Positions 9,197 to 16,900 of a stretch of DNA of 49,871 nucleotides are shown piece by piece; within the stretch, counting starts at the first letter, position 1, and each line of letters starts with the position of its first letter. The stretch comes from Bacteroidota bacterium (GTDB lineage: Bacteria > Bacteroidota > Bacteroidia > Palsa-965), in NCBI GenBank assembly GCA_021299855.1, contig JAJTEY010000027.1, positions 1 to 49,871 of the forward strand. Direction: 5' to 3'. The position numbers and the translations under genes were made by a program. Below the pieces are notes generated by a model that ran no database searches, was not told the DNA's origin, and saw only the letters and a list, made by a program, of their open reading frames with translations.

Positions 9197-9811
9197 TTAA
9201 GCATGTTTCTTTTTATTCGCAATCAAGATTTTTTTCAATTTCTCCAAAATGCGATAGGTTTTTACCTTGGCATTATTCTCGGTGATATCGAGTATCTCAG
9301 CTATTTCTTTAAAAGCTCTTTTTTCAAAAAATCGCATTTGAATCAGTGATATGTCATCTTCAGGAAGTTCGCTGATGCTTTCGGATAGTATTGGCAAATA
9401 CGGCCCTAATACATCTTCCTCCATTTCATCCTGCATGTCTTTTATTCCGGCACTATCCATTTGAACCGTCGGTTGCACTTTTAGTTTCCTGTAAGCATTA
9501 TACACCTCGCTTTGCGCAATGCGATACAACCAGGACGCAAAAGGCACGCCTCTGAATTGATATTTATGCAAGTTGGTGAGCGCTTTCAGGAATACCTGAG
9601 AAGTGACATCATGAGCTGATTCTTCATCATCTACGCGTTGCCATACAAACAGAAATATCCGTTCGTAATATTTATTGTACAAGGGGCGGAAATGCTCGGC
9701 GTCGCGACGCGCTAACTCCACTTGCTCCTGTTCTTGCCGCATGTCCTCCTGCGACGCGTGATATTTGGAAACCACCTCCATACCCGGGGGTTTTATAGTT
9801 AATGACCGCAT
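9197..9811 (-). CDS. RNA polymerase sigma factor, ECF/sigma-70 family
   Basis: A 204-residue alternative sigma factor. Region 2 is clear at about residues 40-110: HFRPLYNKYYERIFLFV, then the DVTSQVFLKAL helix and SWLYRIAQSEVYNAYRK. Region 4 at about 150-195 has LPEDDISLIQMRFF followed by the helix-turn-helix FKEIAEILDITENNAKVKT. The first 35 residues are an extra charged N-terminal extension, and Met11 or Met24 could be alternative starts. It heads a four-gene minus-strand operon with a putative membrane anti-sigma factor and two secreted proteins. A 13-bp palindrome lies about 30 bases upstream. Confidence 0.9.
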   Translation of the reverse strand: MRSLTIKPPGMEVVSKYHASQEDMRQEQEQVELARRDAEHFRPLYNKYYERIFLFVWQRVDDEESAHDVTSQVFLKALTNLHKYQFRGVPFASWLYRIAQSEVYNAYRKLKVQPTVQMDSAGIKDMQDEMEEDVLGPYLPILSESISELPEDDISLIQMRFFEKRAFKEIAEILDITENNAKVKTYRILEKLKKILIANKKKHA

Positions 9812-9856
9812 TTGCGTATGGTTTTTACATCATAACGCGGTAATCTAAATTAGATA

Positions 9857-9895
9857 CAAAAAAAATACGGGCATCATGAAAGTTCATGACACCCG
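9857..9895 (-). terminator. Rho-independent terminator (minus strand) of the T9SS relic
   Basis: On the minus strand, GGGTGTCATGAA pairs with TTCATGATGCCC (with wobble pairs) around a very small loop and is followed by eight or more T. It lies just past the stop of the decayed sorting-domain gene, so the relic has kept its terminator. It also insulates the sigma operon. Confidence 0.85.
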
Positions 9896-9916
9896 CATAA
9901 TTACAATTTATTATTG

Positions 9917-10200
9917 TTATCGTGCAATAATCACACGAATTACAGACTTAGTTCCATGTACAGCCACTTCAATCAGGTAAGTTCCTTCCGCCCACGTGGA
10001 TGTATTAAATGCAATGCGATTATTTACGGCTGTTGTAACGGATGACTCCTGCTTTAGTGGTTAAATATGCAGTTAATGAATTCGCAGGCGTTTGGCATGT
10101 CCTTTCCACACAGCGTGCCACCATGATTAAATCGTGACTCCACGCCGAAGAACCCGACGAAACCACAGAATCCGCGAACTCAAAATTCTAGTAAAAAAAC
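9917..10200 (-). pseudogene. Relic of a T9SS-secreted protein (C-terminal sorting domain)
   Basis: On the minus strand, 10060-9917 encodes a C-terminus ending NTSTWAEGTYLIEVAVHG then TKSVIRVIIAR and a stop. This is the usual end of a type A type IX secretion sorting domain. In that frame a stop lies just upstream at 10061-10063. A second frame over about 10187-10020 reads TPANSLTAYLTTKAG, which resembles the beginning of the same domain. The two pieces meet at about 10045-10055, with the middle of the domain missing and the frame shifted. No long open frame continues upstream, so only the tail of the gene survives. It has kept its own terminator at 9857-9895. The region 9860-10350 otherwise holds no gene that I can support. 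Confidence 0.7.
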
Positions 10201-10350
10201 AAGCACCTGAGCCGGTGAATAAACAAATGGTATCAGGAAACAAATTGCCGTTTAAAGCTTCTTCATATGAAATAAAATTTATCACGAGAAAGGTACAAAA
10301 ACGGTACTTCGTCCAGTTGAATTATTCGTCTCTTATTTGGAGTTTACGTG

Positions 10351-10359
10351 TACCTTTGC
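10351..10359 (+). promoter_or_regulatory. Bacteroidetes -7 element for fahA
   Basis: TACCTTTGC is an exact TAnnTTTG match, 17 bases before ATG 10377, which would give a leader of about 12 nt. No correctly spaced -33 motif is seen; a TTTG at 10336 is too close. Confidence 0.65.
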
Positions 10360-10376
10360 CCATCAGCATTTGAACT

Positions 10377-11630
10377 ATGAAAGCATTACAATCCTGGATT
10401 CCTATCCCCGCCAATAGCGATTTTACACCCGAGAATTTACCTTTCGGTATCTTTTCAACTACCTCTAAATCAGCTCGTGCAGGAATAGCGATCGGCGAAC
10501 ATATTATTGACTTATCGGAGCTTCACCGTGCAGGTTTGATTAATCAGGTACCGTCGGAAGTTTTGCTCTCCAAGGCATTGAACGAGCTTATTGCTTGCGG
10601 CAAAAAAAACACATCTGCATTGCGTTTACGGGTTCAACAATTGGTAACCGCCGAAAATAATGAGTTGCAAGCGCACCCGAACCTTCAGGATATTTTGGTA
10701 AAACAAAGTATTGCGACCATGCATATGCCTGTTAACGTAGGCGATTACACAGATTTCTATTCCAGCATTGATCATGCCACCAACATGGGCAAAATGTTTC
10801 GTGACCCTGAAAACGCACTTTTGCCCAACTGGAAACATATTCCTGTAGGATATCATGGACGTGCTTCTTCTATTCGTGTTAGCGGATTTAAATTTCATCG
10901 TCCGATGGGACAACTGAAACCGGCAGACGCAGAAGTTCCGGTATTTGCTCCTTCCAAGCTGATGGATTTTGAGTTGGAAACCGCGTTTATCATTGGTAAA
11001 AATTCCAATTTGGGAGAACGTATTTCAACAGAACAAGCAGACGATTACATATTCGGTATGGTATTGTTCAACGATTGGAGTGCGCGTGATATTCAATCAT
11101 GGGAATACGTTCCACTCGGGCCGTTCCTGGCAAAAAATTTCGCGAGCGTTGTTTCGCCGTGGATAGTGACTTTAGATGCTTTGGAACCTTTCCGCGTTGA
11201 AGGCTATAAACAAGAGCCTAAGGTTCAACCGTATTTGGAATACAGTGGAAACAAAAACGTTGATATTCATTTAGAGGTATCCATTAAGCCGGAACACGGT
11301 GAAGAAACAATTGTTAGTCGTTCCAATTACAAATATATGTATTGGACTATGGAACAACAATTAGCACATCATACCGTCAATGGCTGTAACATGAACGTTG
11401 GTGATATGTTGGCTTCGGGAACTATTTCAGGTCCTGATGAAGGTTCTTACGGCTCCATGATGGAAATTACCTGGCGCGGCACAAAACCGGTAAAAATGAA
11501 CGACGGCAGTGAACGTAAGTTTATCAATGATGGTGACACCGTAATTATTCGCGGTAATTGCGAAAAAGATGGTGTTCGTGTCGGATTCGGTGAATGTTCT
11601 TCAACATTATTGTCGGCAATCGCATTTTAA
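10377..11630 (+). CDS. fahA: Fumarylacetoacetase
   Basis: Hydrolyses fumarylacetoacetate to fumarate and acetoacetate, the last step of tyrosine/homogentisate breakdown in the cytoplasm. At 417 residues it has the length of the full fumarylacetoacetase rather than the shorter FAH-fold isomerases. The N-terminal SH3-like domain occupies about residues 15-110. Catalytic-domain motifs follow: VGDYTDFYSSIDHATNMG with the active-site Asp and His, GYHGRASSI, the metal-ligand block DFELETAFIIG and NDWSARDIQ with a further metal Asp. The C-terminus has GTISGPDEGSYGSM. No other tyrosine-degradation gene is in the window. A lipoprotein gene follows after nine bases. Confidence 0.97.
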   Translation: MKALQSWIPIPANSDFTPENLPFGIFSTTSKSARAGIAIGEHIIDLSELHRAGLINQVPSEVLLSKALNELIACGKKNTSALRLRVQQLVTAENNELQAHPNLQDILVKQSIATMHMPVNVGDYTDFYSSIDHATNMGKMFRDPENALLPNWKHIPVGYHGRASSIRVSGFKFHRPMGQLKPADAEVPVFAPSKLMDFELETAFIIGKNSNLGERISTEQADDYIFGMVLFNDWSARDIQSWEYVPLGPFLAKNFASVVSPWIVTLDALEPFRVEGYKQEPKVQPYLEYSGNKNVDIHLEVSIKPEHGEETIVSRSNYKYMYWTMEQQLAHHTVNGCNMNVGDMLASGTISGPDEGSYGSMMEITWRGTKPVKMNDGSERKFINDGDTVIIRGNCEKDGVRVGFGECSSTLLSAIAF

Positions 11631-11639
11631 CAAGAACCT

Positions 11640-12419
11640 ATGAAATTAGCTTTCGCTTTATCTATTGCTGTCGTTTTTGTTGCGTGTTCACCGAAAGAAA
11701 AATCCGAAACACCTGTTGTTGTTAAGGATTCACTAAAAACAGATTCCGGAATTTTAACCGGTACGTTTACAAATAATACGCCTAACGGAATTACTGAATT
11801 ACGCGATAAGGACGGAAAACTTTTACAACGTGGACGTTTCGAACAAGGTCAGCCGGTTGGTGCGTGGGTGCAATATGATACATCCGGTAAAGTAATTGCA
11901 GCAAAACATGTTTTCGGATCGAAAGTGCTAACCGAGTTGGATCCGAAAGATTTTGAATTTAAACGCTGGCACAATGATGCCATGGGTTTGTCTTTGAATA
12001 TTCCGAATAACTGGAAAGAACTGCCAACTCCAAATGCCAATCTTGTCGCCAGTTTCGAGAAACAAATTGTAGACACTGCTTTGCGCATTAAACCAAGTGT
12101 AAATGTTGCGGTTGCACAACTGGAAGCTGACCAAACAATGGAAAAACTGGCTGCAACACAACTCGAAATGTTGCATCAGCAATCCGGAAGAATTGAGTTA
12201 GTGAACGAAAGCGCCATAACGATAGATTCCTGCAGTGCATTTCGTCGTTACGGAATGTTTTACAACGAAAACAGCAAAGTCGGTTTTTTGATGACTATCG
12301 TTGTGAAAAATAATCGCGCGTGGTTTTTCAGCTGCAATGCGCAAAACATGACCAACGGCGAATTCCTTCGCTATCAAGGAGTTTTTGAAGAAATTGTGGA
12401 AACTGCACAGTTCGATTAA
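11640..12419 (+). CDS. Lipoprotein with MORN-like repeat
   Basis: A 259-residue predicted lipoprotein with a lipobox at FVACS (about residue 16). Residues about 38-75 hold a MORN/YwqK-like repeat (NGITELRDKDGKLLQRGRF, then GQPVGAWVQYD). From about residue 110 onward there is a domain beginning GLSLNIPNNWKEL, which looks like the PsbP-like or lipoprotein domain often found behind signal peptides in this phylum. It follows fahA closely and is probably transcribed with it, but no functional link to tyrosine breakdown is evident. Confidence 0.75.
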   Translation: MKLAFALSIAVVFVACSPKEKSETPVVVKDSLKTDSGILTGTFTNNTPNGITELRDKDGKLLQRGRFEQGQPVGAWVQYDTSGKVIAAKHVFGSKVLTELDPKDFEFKRWHNDAMGLSLNIPNNWKELPTPNANLVASFEKQIVDTALRIKPSVNVAVAQLEADQTMEKLAATQLEMLHQQSGRIELVNESAITIDSCSAFRRYGMFYNENSKVGFLMTIVVKNNRAWFFSCNAQNMTNGEFLRYQGVFEEIVETAQFD

Positions 12420-12432
12420 TCGTATCCGAAGT

Positions 12433-12440
12433 TAAATTTG
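12433..12440 (+). promoter_or_regulatory. Bacteroidetes -7 element for the RelA/SpoT gene
   Basis: TAAATTTG matches TAnnTTTG exactly, 30 bases before ATG 12470. It lies just after the stop of the preceding lipoprotein gene, so the stringent-response gene can be transcribed on its own. Confidence 0.6.
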
Positions 12441-12469
12441 TAACTTCAAGAAACCATTTACGAATTAGT

Positions 12470-14704
12470 ATGGCCACCAAACCTTCAGGTGTTATTATAG
12501 ATTTAGAGGCGGAACGAAAAGAGATTCTGAAGAGGTATCGCGCTTTATTAAAAGCCAGCCGCCGCCAACTCGAAAAAGGCGACAAACAAATTATTCGTAA
12601 AGCATTTGACGTTGCTCTGGAAGCGCATAAAGACATGCGCCGCAAAACCGGGGAACCATACATTTATCACCCTATTGCAGTTGCACAAATTTGTGCGGAA
12701 GAAATCGGATTAGGGACAACTTCCATTGTTTGCGCATTACTTCATGATACCGTTGAAGATACCGACATCACATTAGATGATGTACGCGGGATGTTCGGCG
12801 AAAAAGTCGCAAAGATCATTGACGGACTTACCAAAATTTCAGGTGTGTTCGATCAGCAAACCAATTCCATTCAAGCGGAAAATTTCCGTAAAATGTTATT
12901 GACGCTTTCAGATGACATTCGTGTTATTCTCATCAAGCTTGCCGATCGCTTGCACAATATGCGAACGCTGGAGTCGATGAAACGCGACAAGCAACTCAAG
13001 ATTGCGTCGGAAACGATGTACTTGTATGCACCACTCGCCCATCGTTTAGGATTAAATGCGATTAAAACGGAGCTGGAAGATCTCGGTTTGAAATATACAG
13101 AGACTGAAGAATACGATGACATCGCGTTGAAGTTGAAGGAAACAGAGCCCGAGCGTAAACGGTTCATTCAAAAATTTATTCTTCCGATTTCTGAAATACT
13201 CAAAGAGCAAGGATTTAAAGCGCGTATTTTTGGAAGACCGAAATCTATTTACTCCATTTATAATAAAGTCCGTTTTAAAGGAGTTCGGTTCGAAGAGATA
13301 TACGACATTTTCGCTATTCGCATAATTATAGATACGCCATCGGAACGTGAAAAATCTGATTGCTGGAGAGTATATTCTATTGTAACGGACTTTTATCATC
13401 CCAACCCGGATCGTTTGCGCGACTGGATCTCTACGCCTCGTGCCAACGGTTATGAATCATTGCACACTACAGTTATGGGTCCTGATGGGAAATGGGTAGA
13501 AGTGCAAATTCGCACAGAACGAATGGATGAAGTGGCAGAGAAGGGTTATGCGGCACATTGGAAATATAAAGACGCCGTTACCGGTGTGGAAAGCAAAGAA
13601 AGTCAGCTGGAAGAGTGGTTGCGAAAAATTCGGGATGTTCTTGAAAGTACTGAAGAAAATGCACTGGACTTTATCGATGATTTTAAATTAAACTTATTCG
13701 CGGAAGAAATTTTCGTCTTCACTCCGAAAGGTGAAATGCGAACGCTGCCGATTGATTCCACTGCGCTTGATTTTGCATTTGATATTCACACCAAAGTCGG
13801 AGAAAGCTGCATTGGTGCGAAGGTGAACCATAAGCTGGTTCCGTTGAGTCATTCATTAAAAAGCGGCGATCAGGTTGAAATCCTCACGTCCAAAAAACAA
13901 CAACCTAAAGAAGATTGGCTGAACTTCGTTGTAACGGCGCGCGCAAAATCAAAGATTAAAGCAGCCCTTAAGGAAGAGAAACGAAAAGTTGCAGAAGAAG
14001 GCCGTGAGTTGCTGGAACGAAAATTCGAGCACCAGAAAATTGAGTTTACGGTTCAAAATATTAATGAACTTCAGATGTACCTGCGTTTGCCAAGTGCACA
14101 GGAATTGTTTTACCGTGTAGCAAAAGGAGCTATAAGCGTTAAACACATTAAAGCGTGGCACAAAGAAAAGCTCAAGCCAACAAAGACTGCTAAAAATGAG
14201 CCATCTCTTGAACAGGTGGTTAAAGAAATTCGTGGGAAAAAGGCTGGTGAAGATGCATTGGTCATTGGCGACAACCTGACAAAAATTGAATATAAATTAT
14301 CACCTTGCTGTAATCCGATTCCGGGTGATGACGTGTTCGGCTTCATTACCATCAACGAAGGAATAAAAATCCATCGTGTAACTTGCCCGAATGCATTGCA
14401 GATGATGTCGAATTACGCTTACCGTATTGTAAAGGCGCGCTGGACTCAGCAAGAGCAAATTTCTTTCCTTGCCGGTATTCACATTACAGGAATTGATGAA
14501 GTAGGATTGGTTAATAACGTTACCAAAATTATTTCGAGCGAATTAAGTGTAAATATGCGCTCCTTGAGTTTCGATACCAAGGATGGCACATTCGAAGGAA
14601 CAATAATGTTGTTTGTACACGACACTATGCATTTAACCGAACTGATTAAGAAACTTCGAAAGGTAAACGGCGTTATTGCTGTGACGCGAATCAACCCCAA
14701 TTAA
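12470..14704 (+). CDS. spoT: Bifunctional (p)ppGpp synthetase/hydrolase, RelA/SpoT family
   Basis: Makes and degrades the alarmone (p)ppGpp in the cytoplasm. The 744-residue protein has the full long RSH layout. The HD hydrolase domain spans about 45-200, with His67, the HD pair at 92-93 in ALLHDTVEDT, and LADRLHNMRTL. The synthetase domain spans about 240-370, with GRPKSIYSIYNK, YDIFAIRI and NGYESLHTT. The TGS domain begins near 410 (VFTPKGEMRTLP). A conserved Cys-containing helical region (YKLSPCCNPIPGDD) lies near 610 and an ACT domain covers about 667-744. The intact HD motif supports hydrolase activity, so this is the bifunctional type rather than a RelA-only enzyme. It is followed by fur on the same strand. 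Confidence 0.96.
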   Translation: MATKPSGVIIDLEAERKEILKRYRALLKASRRQLEKGDKQIIRKAFDVALEAHKDMRRKTGEPYIYHPIAVAQICAEEIGLGTTSIVCALLHDTVEDTDITLDDVRGMFGEKVAKIIDGLTKISGVFDQQTNSIQAENFRKMLLTLSDDIRVILIKLADRLHNMRTLESMKRDKQLKIASETMYLYAPLAHRLGLNAIKTELEDLGLKYTETEEYDDIALKLKETEPERKRFIQKFILPISEILKEQGFKARIFGRPKSIYSIYNKVRFKGVRFEEIYDIFAIRIIIDTPSEREKSDCWRVYSIVTDFYHPNPDRLRDWISTPRANGYESLHTTVMGPDGKWVEVQIRTERMDEVAEKGYAAHWKYKDAVTGVESKESQLEEWLRKIRDVLESTEENALDFIDDFKLNLFAEEIFVFTPKGEMRTLPIDSTALDFAFDIHTKVGESCIGAKVNHKLVPLSHSLKSGDQVEILTSKKQQPKEDWLNFVVTARAKSKIKAALKEEKRKVAEEGRELLERKFEHQKIEFTVQNINELQMYLRLPSAQELFYRVAKGAISVKHIKAWHKEKLKPTKTAKNEPSLEQVVKEIRGKKAGEDALVIGDNLTKIEYKLSPCCNPIPGDDVFGFITINEGIKIHRVTCPNALQMMSNYAYRIVKARWTQQEQISFLAGIHITGIDEVGLVNNVTKIISSELSVNMRSLSFDTKDGTFEGTIMLFVHDTMHLTELIKKLRKVNGVIAVTRINPN

Positions 14705-14718
14705 GCCGCATTATTTAG

Positions 14719-14727
14719 TACCTTTAC
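14719..14727 (+). promoter_or_regulatory. -7 promoter element for the fur-STAS-purA operon
   Basis: TACCTTTAC fits TAnnTTT with A in place of the final G. It is 19 bases before ATG 14746, which would give a leader of about 12 nt. It sits in the 41-base gap after the spoT stop. Confidence 0.5.
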
Positions 14728-14745
14728 AGCAATAAGTCAGGCGGT

Positions 14746-15237
14746 ATGTCGGAAGCAGAAATCAGAGAGCGCGTTAAACATATTTTTTCAGAACATTTGG
14801 GCAAACACGGTCATCGTAAAACGCCCGAACGTTTTGCAATACTTGATGAAATTTATTCGCATACCGGACATTTCGACATCGAATCGTTGTACGTGTACAT
14901 GAAGAATAAAAAGTATCGTGTTAGTCGTGCAACGCTCTATAATACCATTGAACTTCTGTTAGAATGCGGATTAGTTTCCAAGCATCAGTTTGGAAAAAAT
15001 CAAGCGCAGTTCGAACGCTCGTATGCATACAAACAACACGATCATTTAATCTGTCAGGATTGCGGTAAAGTATTCGAATTTTGCGACCCGCGTATTCAAC
15101 AAATTAAGTTAACTACCGAACAGTTTCTTGAATTTGATATTGCGAGTCACTCGCTTAATTTTTTTGGCAAATGCCGTAAGCTGCAGCATAACGGTACGTG
15201 TGAACACCTGAAAAACGGACCGAACAGATTATCATGA
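14746..15237 (+). CDS. Fur family transcriptional regulator
   Basis: A 163-residue metal-dependent regulator. The N-terminal winged helix (about 15-90) contains KTPERFAILDEIYSHTGHFDIESLY and the recognition-helix region YRVSRATLYNTIELLLECGLV. The C-terminal dimerisation domain has HDHLICQDCGKVFEFCD with the CxxC pair, plus a late Cys pair near the C-terminus (CRKLQHNGTC). Which subfamily it belongs to (Fur, PerR or Zur) cannot be settled by eye. Its stop overlaps the start of the STAS gene (ATGA), and purA follows 14 bases after that, suggesting one transcript. Confidence 0.92.
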   Translation: MSEAEIRERVKHIFSEHLGKHGHRKTPERFAILDEIYSHTGHFDIESLYVYMKNKKYRVSRATLYNTIELLLECGLVSKHQFGKNQAQFERSYAYKQHDHLICQDCGKVFEFCDPRIQQIKLTTEQFLEFDIASHSLNFFGKCRKLQHNGTCEHLKNGPNRLS

Positions 15238-15587
15238 CCTTTTCGTTTAGCATAATTCAAAAAGAGCCGGTACAAATTATCGGTTTGTATGGGCAGTTAA
15301 TTGAAAAAAGTGCTGCATCGGAACTGGTGCAGTATCTGGATGATGCATTTGACGCGGGTAATGCGCGAATTGTGCTCGATTTATCGGAACTGAAGTACAT
15401 GAACAGCTCGGGACTAAATCTATTAATTTCCATCATGACCAAAGCCCGAAAATCAGAAGGAGACGTTGTGCTGGCCTGTATTTCCGATAAAATCCGCGAA
15501 TTACTTTTGATCACAAAATTGAACTCCGTATTTACGTGTACGGAAACTATAGACGAAGCCGTATCTTCGTTATCTAACATACAATAA
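15234..15587 (+). CDS. STAS-domain protein, anti-anti-sigma factor-like
   Basis: A 117-residue single-domain STAS protein. The core motif LDLSELKYMNSSGLNLLISIM (about 46-66) carries the Ser pair that anti-sigma-factor antagonists use as a phosphorylation site. The C-terminal part, with a strand followed by an ELLLITKL helix, also fits the family. Such proteins normally work with a partner-switching kinase/phosphatase, and none is in the window. It overlaps fur by four bases and precedes purA by 14 bases, so it is probably co-translated with fur. Its target is unknown; there is no evidence that it acts on the ECF-type sigma factor at 9.2-9.8 kb. Confidence 0.88.
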   Translation: MTFSFSIIQKEPVQIIGLYGQLIEKSAASELVQYLDDAFDAGNARIVLDLSELKYMNSSGLNLLISIMTKARKSEGDVVLACISDKIRELLLITKLNSVFTCTETIDEAVSSLSNIQ

Positions 15588-15601
15588 CACCGATTTACAA
15601 C

Positions 15602-16882
15602 ATGAAGGCAGACGTTCTTCTTGGTCTCCAGTGGGGAGATGAAGGCAAAGGAAAAATTGTTGATGTATTAACTCCGAAATACGATTACATCGCACGTTTT
15701 CAGGGAGGTCCAAATGCAGGACACACCTTAGAATTCAACGGTATTAAGCACGTTTTACACACTATTCCTTCCGGAATTTTCCACGATACTACCACTAATA
15801 TTATTGGAAACGGTGTTGTAATTGACCCTGTTATTTTAAAACGTGAAATTGACGCATTAGTAAAAATGGGTGTTGATGTAAAAAAACGTCTATTGATTTC
15901 GCGTCGTGCACATTTAATTCTTCCTACGCACAGCCTTCTCGACAAAGCTTCGGAAGCCGCGAAAGGAAAGGAAAAAATCGGTTCTACACTAAAAGGTATA
16001 GGACCAACTTACATGGATAAAACCGGAAGAAACGGTTTGCGTGTAGGTGATATCGAAAGCCCTGATTTTAAAGAAAAATACAATAAGCTGGTGGCCAAAC
16101 ACCGCGAATTGCTTCGCTTTCACGATGCCGACACCGATCCTTCCGCGTTGGAAGGCGCATGGTTTGAAGGAATTGAAACAATTAAATCGTTGACCCGCAT
16201 AGATACCGAGCACTTCGTGAATGAGGCGTTGTCCTCGGGGAAATCAGTTTTGGCGGAAGGTGCTCAAGGCTCATTGTTGGACATCGACTTCGGAACTTAT
16301 CCGTTTGTTACATCGTCTAACACCATGACAGCCGGCGCTTGCACAGGATTAGGTGTTGCTCCTCGCCATATCGGAAATGTATTGGGAATTTTTAAAGCGT
16401 ATTGTACGCGTGTCGGAAGCGGCCCTTTCCCTACTGAATTGGAAGATGAAACAGGTCAGCGATTGCGTGATGTTGGACGTGAATACGGTTCAACTACCGG
16501 TCGTCCGCGTCGTTGCGGTTGGTTGGATATTCCGGCATTGAATTACGCGATTATGATCAACGGAGTTACAGAACTGATCATGATGAAAGCAGATGTACTA
16601 AGCGGTTTGGATACTATTCGCGTTTGTACTGCATACAAAGTAAACGGAGTGGAAACAAAGAACTTCCCGTATGACATTTGCACTGCGGAAATTGAACCCG
16701 TTTACACCGATCTTCCGGGCTGGACGGAAGATTTAACCGGCGTAACACATGCAGAAGATATGCCGGGCGCATTGATGGAATACATTTCCTTCATTGAAAA
16801 AGCTACCGGTGTTCCGGTTTCTGTTGTAAGTGTTGGTCCGGATCGTACACAAACATTGCTGCGTTCAGCGGCATGGGCATAA
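15602..16882 (+). CDS. purA: Adenylosuccinate synthetase
   Basis: Joins IMP and aspartate using GTP to form adenylosuccinate, the first step of AMP synthesis. The 426 residues are normal. Motifs are the N-terminal phosphate-binding loop GLQWGDEGKGK (about 7-17), GPNAGHT near 38-44 with the catalytic His, GIGPTYMDKTGR, the substrate loop TTGRPRRCGWLD and the nucleotide-base motif SVGPDRTQT at the C-terminus. It follows the STAS gene closely and is followed by an OstA-like gene after 18 bases. Confidence 0.98.
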   Translation: MKADVLLGLQWGDEGKGKIVDVLTPKYDYIARFQGGPNAGHTLEFNGIKHVLHTIPSGIFHDTTTNIIGNGVVIDPVILKREIDALVKMGVDVKKRLLISRRAHLILPTHSLLDKASEAAKGKEKIGSTLKGIGPTYMDKTGRNGLRVGDIESPDFKEKYNKLVAKHRELLRFHDADTDPSALEGAWFEGIETIKSLTRIDTEHFVNEALSSGKSVLAEGAQGSLLDIDFGTYPFVTSSNTMTAGACTGLGVAPRHIGNVLGIFKAYCTRVGSGPFPTELEDETGQRLRDVGREYGSTTGRPRRCGWLDIPALNYAIMINGVTELIMMKADVLSGLDTIRVCTAYKVNGVETKNFPYDICTAEIEPVYTDLPGWTEDLTGVTHAEDMPGALMEYISFIEKATGVPVSVVSVGPDRTQTLLRSAAWA

Positions 16883-16900
16883 TTCTTGCAGCTTTTGCAT

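Noticed and set aside
10134-10373. Plus-strand open frame of 79 codons with a very basic N-terminus
   Set aside because: It runs antisense across the T9SS relic, has no similarity that I recognise, and ends inside the fahA promoter region; it reads like a chance frame.
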